A DNA stretch of 64,000 nt from Chitinophaga varians (GTDB taxonomy: Bacteria; Bacteroidota; Bacteroidia; Chitinophagales; Chitinophagaceae). Made by a program: the position numbers and the translations under genes. The stretch covers positions 372,001 to 436,000 of the forward strand of contig NZ_JACVFB010000008.1 of NCBI RefSeq assembly GCF_014529945.1, given 5' to 3'. Below the pieces are notes generated by a model. The model was not told the DNA's origin. It made no database searches and saw only the letters and a program-made list of their open reading frames with translations. Positions 59,565 through 64,000 of the stretch are shown here, piece after piece. Within the stretch, counting starts at the first letter, position 1. The number at the start of each line of letters is the position of its first letter.

Positions 59565-59613
59565 CATTATACGCAAAAGGCCTGCCGTAGCGGCAGGCCT
59601 TTTGCGTATAATG
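59565..59613. terminator. bidirectional terminator between the subtilase gene and lpd
   Basis: A 23-bp perfect stem with a 3-base loop, reading CATTATACGCAAAAGG ... CCTTTTGCGTATAATG. It is central to a convergent pair. It lacks a long T tract, but four T residues follow the GC-rich core on each strand. Confidence 0.88.
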
Positions 59614-59624
59614 GAGTAAGTTGA

Positions 59625-61031
59625 TTACAGGTGAATTGCTTCGCCGTAAGCTACTTCGATCGCGTCTTTTACAGACTCGCTCATGGTTGGGTGCGGGTGG
59701 ATAGCATCCAGCACTTCCTGGTAAGTAGTTTCCAGTTTGCGGGCCACTACTGTCTCAGCGATGATTTCGGTCACGTTAGCGCCGATCATGTGAGTACCCA
59801 GCCATTCGCCGTATTTAGCGTCGAAGATTACTTTTACGAAACCTTCCGTAGCACCGGCAGCAGAAGCTTTACCGGAAGCAGAGAATGGGAATTTGCCCAC
59901 TTTCACTTCGTAGCCTGCTTCTTTCGCAGCTTTTTCGGTGTAGCCTACAGAAGCGATTTCCGGTGCGCAGTAAGTACATCCCGGAATGTTCATGTAGTCG
60001 ATAGTTTCAGGTTTGTGTGCGTATTTTTTCTCGTTGTAAGCGATAGCTTCCACACAAACGATACCTTCTTTAGAGGCAACGTGCGCCAGTGCCTGACCGG
60101 GAACCATGTCACCGATTGCGTAAACGCCCGGAACATTGGTCTGGTAGTATTTGTCGACAGTAACGCGGCCTTTATCGGTTTTAATGCCCAGTGCTTCGAG
60201 GCCCAGGTTTTCGATATTGGCAGCGATACCTACAGCGCTCAGTACCACGTCTGCTTCGAGGGTGATTTCGCCGGTTTGTGTTTTCACTTTCGCTTTTACA
60301 CCGTTACCAGCTGCTTCCACCGCTTCCACAGAGGCGTTGGTCATGATTTCGATACCTTTCTTTTTGTATATTTTTTCCAGTTCTTTGGAGATGTCTTCAT
60401 CTTCAACCGGTACGATACGTGGCATGAACTCAACGATGGTCACTTTAGTGCCCAGGGTAGCATAGAAGTAAGCGAACTCCACGCCGATAGCGCCGGAACC
60501 AACCACGATCATGGATTTAGGTTGTTGCGGCAGTACCATCGCCTGGCGGTAGCCGATCACGTTTTTACCGTCGATCTGCAGGTTAGGCAGTTCGCGGGCG
60601 CGGGCGCCGGTAGCCAGAATGATGTGTTTAGCGTCGTATACGGTCGCTTTACCATCTTTATCCGTCACTTCTACCTGGCCTTTGCCTTTCAGCTTGCCGG
60701 TACCCATGATCACGTCGATCTTATTTTTCTTCATCAGGAACTGTACGCCCCTGCTCATTTTATCAGCAACGCCACGACTGCGCTTGATAACAGCATCAAA
60801 ATCTACCTTCGCATCTCCGATAGTGATACCGTAGTCTTTGGAATGCTGCGTATATTCATATACCTGTGCCGTTTTTAATAACGCTTTGGTCGGAATACAG
60901 CCCCAGTTTAAACAGATACCACCCAGACTTTCCCTTTCCACTACCGCGGTTTTAAATCCCAGCTGCGAAGCACGGATAGCAGCCACATATCCACCAGGGC
61001 CACTACCAATTACGATTACGTCGTATGCCAT
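59625..61031 (-). CDS. lpdA: dihydrolipoyl dehydrogenase
   Basis: 468 residues, full length. FAD motif GSGPGGYVAAIRAS, redox disulfide C40-LNWG-C45 in GGICLNWGCIPTKALL, NAD site VVGSGAIGVEFAYFY, and the active-site HPHPTMSE near the C-terminus. It is E3 of pyruvate, 2-oxoglutarate and branched-chain dehydrogenases and of the glycine cleavage system, reoxidising lipoamide to make NADH. No E1/E2 genes are adjacent. Promoter and inverted repeat lie upstream; its transcript is likely monocistronic. Confidence 0.97.
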   Translation of the reverse strand: MAYDVIVIGSGPGGYVAAIRASQLGFKTAVVERESLGGICLNWGCIPTKALLKTAQVYEYTQHSKDYGITIGDAKVDFDAVIKRSRGVADKMSRGVQFLMKKNKIDVIMGTGKLKGKGQVEVTDKDGKATVYDAKHIILATGARARELPNLQIDGKNVIGYRQAMVLPQQPKSMIVVGSGAIGVEFAYFYATLGTKVTIVEFMPRIVPVEDEDISKELEKIYKKKGIEIMTNASVEAVEAAGNGVKAKVKTQTGEITLEADVVLSAVGIAANIENLGLEALGIKTDKGRVTVDKYYQTNVPGVYAIGDMVPGQALAHVASKEGIVCVEAIAYNEKKYAHKPETIDYMNIPGCTYCAPEIASVGYTEKAAKEAGYEVKVGKFPFSASGKASAAGATEGFVKVIFDAKYGEWLGTHMIGANVTEIIAETVVARKLETTYQEVLDAIHPHPTMSESVKDAIEVAYGEAIHL

Positions 61032-61057
61032 ATTGTTTAATTTTAATTGAAACTTGC

Positions 61058-61065
61058 CAAAGGTA
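61058..61065 (-). promoter_or_regulatory. -7 element of the lpdA promoter
   Basis: TACCTTTG on the minus strand, with predicted start near 61051, 20 bases ahead of the ATG at 61031. The -33 position would fall inside the neighbouring repeat. Confidence 0.6.
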
Positions 61066-61069
61066 TAAC

Positions 61070-61190
61070 AATAATTACGAATTAGGAATTACGAATTACG
61101 AATTAAGGGCCCGCTTATGGGAAGGCTACTTAGTAACCTTCTGACAAGGGACCCTTTATTCGTAATTCGTAATTCCTAATTTGTAATTGC
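61070..61190. repeat. intergenic inverted repeat, ACGAATT-type, with shared core
   Basis: Left words (TACGAATTAGGAATTACGAA) face right words (TTCGTAATTCGTAATTCC) around a centre GGCCCGCTTATGGGAAGG ... AACCTTCTGACAAGGGACCC. The centre aligns with those at 14618-14668 and 18533-18556. It lies between co-directional lolA and lpdA, upstream of the lpdA promoter. Confidence 0.82.
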
Positions 61191-61850
61191 TTATCGGAGG
61201 TCCACTACTTCTACGCCCGGATATTTTTTAGCATCAAATGTAAAGATGGCATCTGTTACATTAGCGTTCGGCGTAAAGCTGGTGATCTCGTAAGTATAGT
61301 GGTTACCGTTTTTCTCGAACACTTTCATTTTAGCAATGCTCTGGTTCTTTTTGTCAACGGAAACGATCACTTTGAAGATATTTTTGGACTTGTCTGTTGG
61401 TGTCATTTCGATGTTCTGCAACACCTTGCCTTTTTCGTTGGACTCACCATCCAGACGGTACAGATAGTCTTTATCATAGAAGTTGGTAAAGAGCTTGGCC
61501 GGTGTCATGGCGCCGCTGCTCTGGTCCACATTATTGATGGTTACCTCATTCACATCTTTAGCGTATGTCCAGGAGGTTTTGTTGTCGCTGATGATTTCCT
61601 GTCCGGGCAGGGTCACTTTATATTTGGCCCCTTTCAGGTATACCGTTCCTTTTTTGGAGTCGTTTACGCTGTTGTTGGCGCCTTCCACCTTCAATACAAA
61701 GTTGGCCACCACGGTTTTGAGGGATTTAAATTTGCTGCTGACGCCGTCCAGGATCGTTTTCGCTTTAGGATCGCTGGCACCCTTAGATTGGGCCATACCA
61801 CTGAAAACGATACCACTTAACAACAATCCTGTCAATACAAATTTCTTCAT
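61191..61850 (-). CDS. lolA: outer-membrane lipoprotein carrier protein LolA
   Basis: 219 residues. Signal peptide 1-20 (LLLSGIVFSGMAQ). LolA fold: DPKAKTILDGVSSKFKSLKT, NFVLKVEGANNS, GTVYLKGAKYKVTLPGQEII, TWTYAKD-like strand (SWTYAKDVNEVTINN) and the closing ITSFTPNANVTDAIFTFDAK. It ferries lipoproteins from LolCDE across the periplasm. It lies 133 bases after ftsK on the same strand; ftsK-lolA adjacency is seen widely in bacteria, supporting the assignment. Confidence 0.93.
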   Translation of the reverse strand: MKKFVLTGLLLSGIVFSGMAQSKGASDPKAKTILDGVSSKFKSLKTVVANFVLKVEGANNSVNDSKKGTVYLKGAKYKVTLPGQEIISDNKTSWTYAKDVNEVTINNVDQSSGAMTPAKLFTNFYDKDYLYRLDGESNEKGKVLQNIEMTPTDKSKNIFKVIVSVDKKNQSIAKMKVFEKNGNHYTYEITSFTPNANVTDAIFTFDAKKYPGVEVVDLR

Positions 61851-61983
61851 TGTAGATTTTTTTTGTTTTCTAACCCAGCCATGTCAAATGGCATGCCGGT
61901 ATGATAGTTTGGTCTTTAGTCGAAGGGCAAAATTCGGTTTATTTTGTTAAAATGTGTAACGTATGCCCTATCCTCTTAATATA

Positions 61984-64000
61984 TTATAACAAATCATTAA
62001 GAATTTCCTGTAGCTCCGAATCTGTTTTCACCAACACATCGCGGGCTTTGGAACCCATATTGGGGCCAACGATACCGGCAGATTCCAGCTGGTCCATCAG
62101 GCGGCCTGCGCGGTTATAGCCCAGTTTCATCCGTCGTTGCAACAAAGAAGTAGATCCCTGCTGGGTTTGAACGATCACCTGGGCCGCCTCTTCAAACAGC
62201 GGGTCTCTGTCTGCCAGGCTCAGCTCTTTCCCATCGGTATCTTTGTCGTCCACATATTCGGGCAGCAGGAAGGCATCCGGGTATCCCTTCTGATTACCAA
62301 TGAATTCCGCAACGCTTTCCACTTCCGGCGTATCCACAAAGGCGCATTGCAAACGCACCAGTTCCCCGTTGAAAGACACCAGCATGTCCCCTTGTCCGAT
62401 CAGCTGTTCCGCACCGCCGATATCGAGGATGGTACGGGAGTCTATCTTGGAAGACACCTTAAAGGCCACACGGGCCGGGAAGTTGGCCTTGATAGTACCG
62501 GTGATAATGTTTACTGACGGGCGTTGGGTGGCAATGATCAGGTGAATGCCCACCGCACGGGCCAGCTGTGCCAGACGGGCGATCGGCATTTCCACTTCCT
62601 TGCCTGCCGTCATGATCAGATCGGCAAACTCATCCACTACCAGCACGATAAACGGCAGGTAGCGGTGCCCTTTCTGCGGATTGAGGCGCCGTTGGGTGAA
62701 TTTGGCGTTGTATTCCCGGATATTGCGGGTACCGGCTTCTTTCAGCAGATCGTACCGCAGGTCCATCTCTATGCAGAGCGCGTTGAGCGTATGGATCACC
62801 TTTTTGGTATCGGTGATGATCGCATCCTCTTCACCCGGTAGTTTGGCCAGGAAGTGTTTCTCTATCAGCTTATACAACGACAGCTCCACTTTCTTCGGGT
62901 CTACCAGTACAAACTTCAGCTGGGAAGGATGTTTTTTATACAGCAGCGACACCAGCAGGGTGTTGATGCCCACGGATTTACCCTGACCGGTGGCACCCGC
63001 CATCAGGAGGTGCGGCATTTTAGCCAGGTCGGCGATGAAGTTTTCGTTGTCGATCTTCTTACCAATGGCGATGGGCAGGTCCATGGTGCTGTTCTGGAAT
63101 TTCTCCGATGCCAGCAATGCTTTGAGTGATACGATACTCTTCTTGACGTTGGGCACCTCGATACCGATGGTGCCTTTGCCCGGGATAGGCGCGATGATAC
63201 GGATACCCAGGGCCGACAGGCTCAGCGCGATATCATCTTCCAGGTTTTTGATACGGGAGATACGAACGCCGGCGGCGGGTACGATCTCGTAGAGCGTTAC
63301 TGTAGGTCCTACCGTAGCACTGATTTTCTGGATGGAGATATCGTAGTTTTTGAGGGTATCGATGATCTGGTTTTTGTTTTTCTCCAGTTCACCGGTATCC
63401 TGTACCACTACTTTATCAGCGTTGTGGTTTTCCAGCAGGTCGAGGCCCGGGTAACGGTAATCGCGCAGGTCCAGCGACGGATCATACGGATCTACGGGCA
63501 CCACCGGGCGAACAGTCGCCAGTTCTTCCACCTCGTCTTCCTCATCTTTAAAAGTCTCTTTGATTTCAAAGGCCACTTCTTCCGGCTGGTTTCTCTTCTT
63601 AGGAGCCGGCGGCGGCGCTGGCAGCTCTTCTTCCACATCTTCCACGTACAGGAGCGGGCCCGGATCTTCTTCCTCCTCTTCCAGCTCTTCTTCTTCCTCT
63701 TCCGGCGCTGGTGCAGCCGCAACAGGCGGTACCGGTGGCACTACCGGCGGCACGTATGCGGCATGGGCAGCAGGAATAACCGTTACTTCATCGTCCTTTT
63801 CGATCAGAGTCATAGGAATTTCTTCTTCCGGCTCTTCCTCATGTGGCGGGATCACGACCACGCCGCCATCCCCTTTGAGGGCGTTACCTTTGGCCGGTTC
63901 AGGCGCAGGTGTGGCCTCTACCGGCGTAGGAACGGCTGTAGAGGCCACTGCGGGAGCAGCTGGCGCTACCGGGGCTACCGGTACGGGTTTGGGCGGCTTT
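61984..64000 (-). CDS. ftsK: DNA translocase FtsK, C-terminal part (N-terminus beyond window)
   Basis: About 671 residues are visible; the frame stays open to base 64000, so the membrane domain lies outside. A Pro/Ala/Glu-rich linker comes first (EEEEEELEEEEEDPG). The motor follows, with Walker A AGATGQGKSVGINTLL, Walker B FIVLVVDEFADLIM and IATQRPSVNIITG. A winged-helix gamma domain ends the protein (QRRMKLGYNRAGRLMDQLES) and would read polar KOPS-like DNA motifs. It pumps DNA at the division septum toward dif for chromosome segregation. The frame also offers an internal GTG at 63948, but nothing suggests a real start there. Confidence 0.95.
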   Translation of the reverse strand, partial: KPPKPVPVAPVAPAAPAVASTAVPTPVEATPAPEPAKGNALKGDGGVVVIPPHEEEPEEEIPMTLIEKDDEVTVIPAAHAAYVPPVVPPVPPVAAAPAPEEEEEELEEEEEDPGPLLYVEDVEEELPAPPPAPKKRNQPEEVAFEIKETFKDEEDEVEELATVRPVVPVDPYDPSLDLRDYRYPGLDLLENHNADKVVVQDTGELEKNKNQIIDTLKNYDISIQKISATVGPTVTLYEIVPAAGVRISRIKNLEDDIALSLSALGIRIIAPIPGKGTIGIEVPNVKKSIVSLKALLASEKFQNSTMDLPIAIGKKIDNENFIADLAKMPHLLMAGATGQGKSVGINTLLVSLLYKKHPSQLKFVLVDPKKVELSLYKLIEKHFLAKLPGEEDAIITDTKKVIHTLNALCIEMDLRYDLLKEAGTRNIREYNAKFTQRRLNPQKGHRYLPFIVLVVDEFADLIMTAGKEVEMPIARLAQLARAVGIHLIIATQRPSVNIITGTIKANFPARVAFKVSSKIDSRTILDIGGAEQLIGQGDMLVSFNGELVRLQCAFVDTPEVESVAEFIGNQKGYPDAFLLPEYVDDKDTDGKELSLADRDPLFEEAAQVIVQTQQGSTSLLQRRMKLGYNRAGRLMDQLESAGIVGPNMGSKARDVLVKTDSELQEILNDLL

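Noticed and set aside
1..64000. tRNA, rRNA, prophage, integrase or restriction genes
   Set aside because: None recognised on either strand; the window looks like stable core chromosome.

Overview
The window reads as chromosome of a member of the Bacteroidota, most likely Chitinophagaceae and probably Chitinophaga or a close relative. This rests on recognised gene families, not a database search. The evidence is a short primary sigma factor, recurrent TAnnTTTG promoter elements, fused SecDF, long forms of Lgt and NusB, an S46 dipeptidyl-peptidase, an S8 protease with a type IX secretion (T9SS) sorting tail, many lipoproteins (DUF4249, DUF4397, DUF1573, FKBP), and the neighbourhood nusB-DUF1573-yajC-coaE. 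No rRNA, tRNA, CRISPR array, transposase or integrase was seen.

Layout. 1-3 kb: two tandem outer-membrane beta-barrel receptor paralogs, the first cut by the window edge. 3.4-12.6 kb: DUF2167 protein, lgt-hemerythrin pair, bacilliredoxin, small heat-shock protein, a membrane protein, a candidate small RNA, biosynthetic arginine decarboxylase, WbqC protein and an LEA-type lipoprotein. 12.7-17.1 kb: secreted HMA protein, pyrE, Nudix hydrolase, and a DUF3822-rsmD-coaD-thioesterase operon. 17.1-23 kb: MATE exporter, TPR protein, folB, trxB, DUF4249 lipoprotein and the primary sigma factor. 23-33 kb: threonine aldolase, valS, a large metallopeptidase/propeller/barrel protein, L-serine dehydratase and two FKBP lipoproteins. 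33-42 kb: groESL, nusB-DUF1573-yajC-coaE, a HesB/IscA-like protein and secDF. 42-49.8 kb: serine hydrolase, DUF4397 lipoprotein, aminotransferase, M23 peptidase, methylmalonyl-CoA mutase-type catalytic subunit and a methyltransferase. 49.9-59.6 kb: a protease-rich stretch with an S46 peptidase, three tandem HEIGH-type metallopeptidase lipoproteins and the T9SS subtilase, with a LytS-type kinase among them. 59.6-64 kb: lpd, lolA and ftsK (cut by the right edge).

Most genes are core housekeeping. The most unusual feature is intergenic: at least a dozen gaps hold inverted repeats whose arms are built from short repeated words (ACGAATT-type, AAATGTCTAAAT-type, GATTTTGGG-type, GCAAAGAGC-type). They lie between convergent, divergent and co-directional genes, so termination alone does not explain them, and in several places promoter elements sit inside the arms. 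Other points worth a second look are a free-standing small-RNA candidate with its own promoter and terminator, the 1.1-kb tandem triplication of metallopeptidase genes with their upstream regions, and a HesB/IscA-like protein that stops just before the expected C-terminal cysteine motif.
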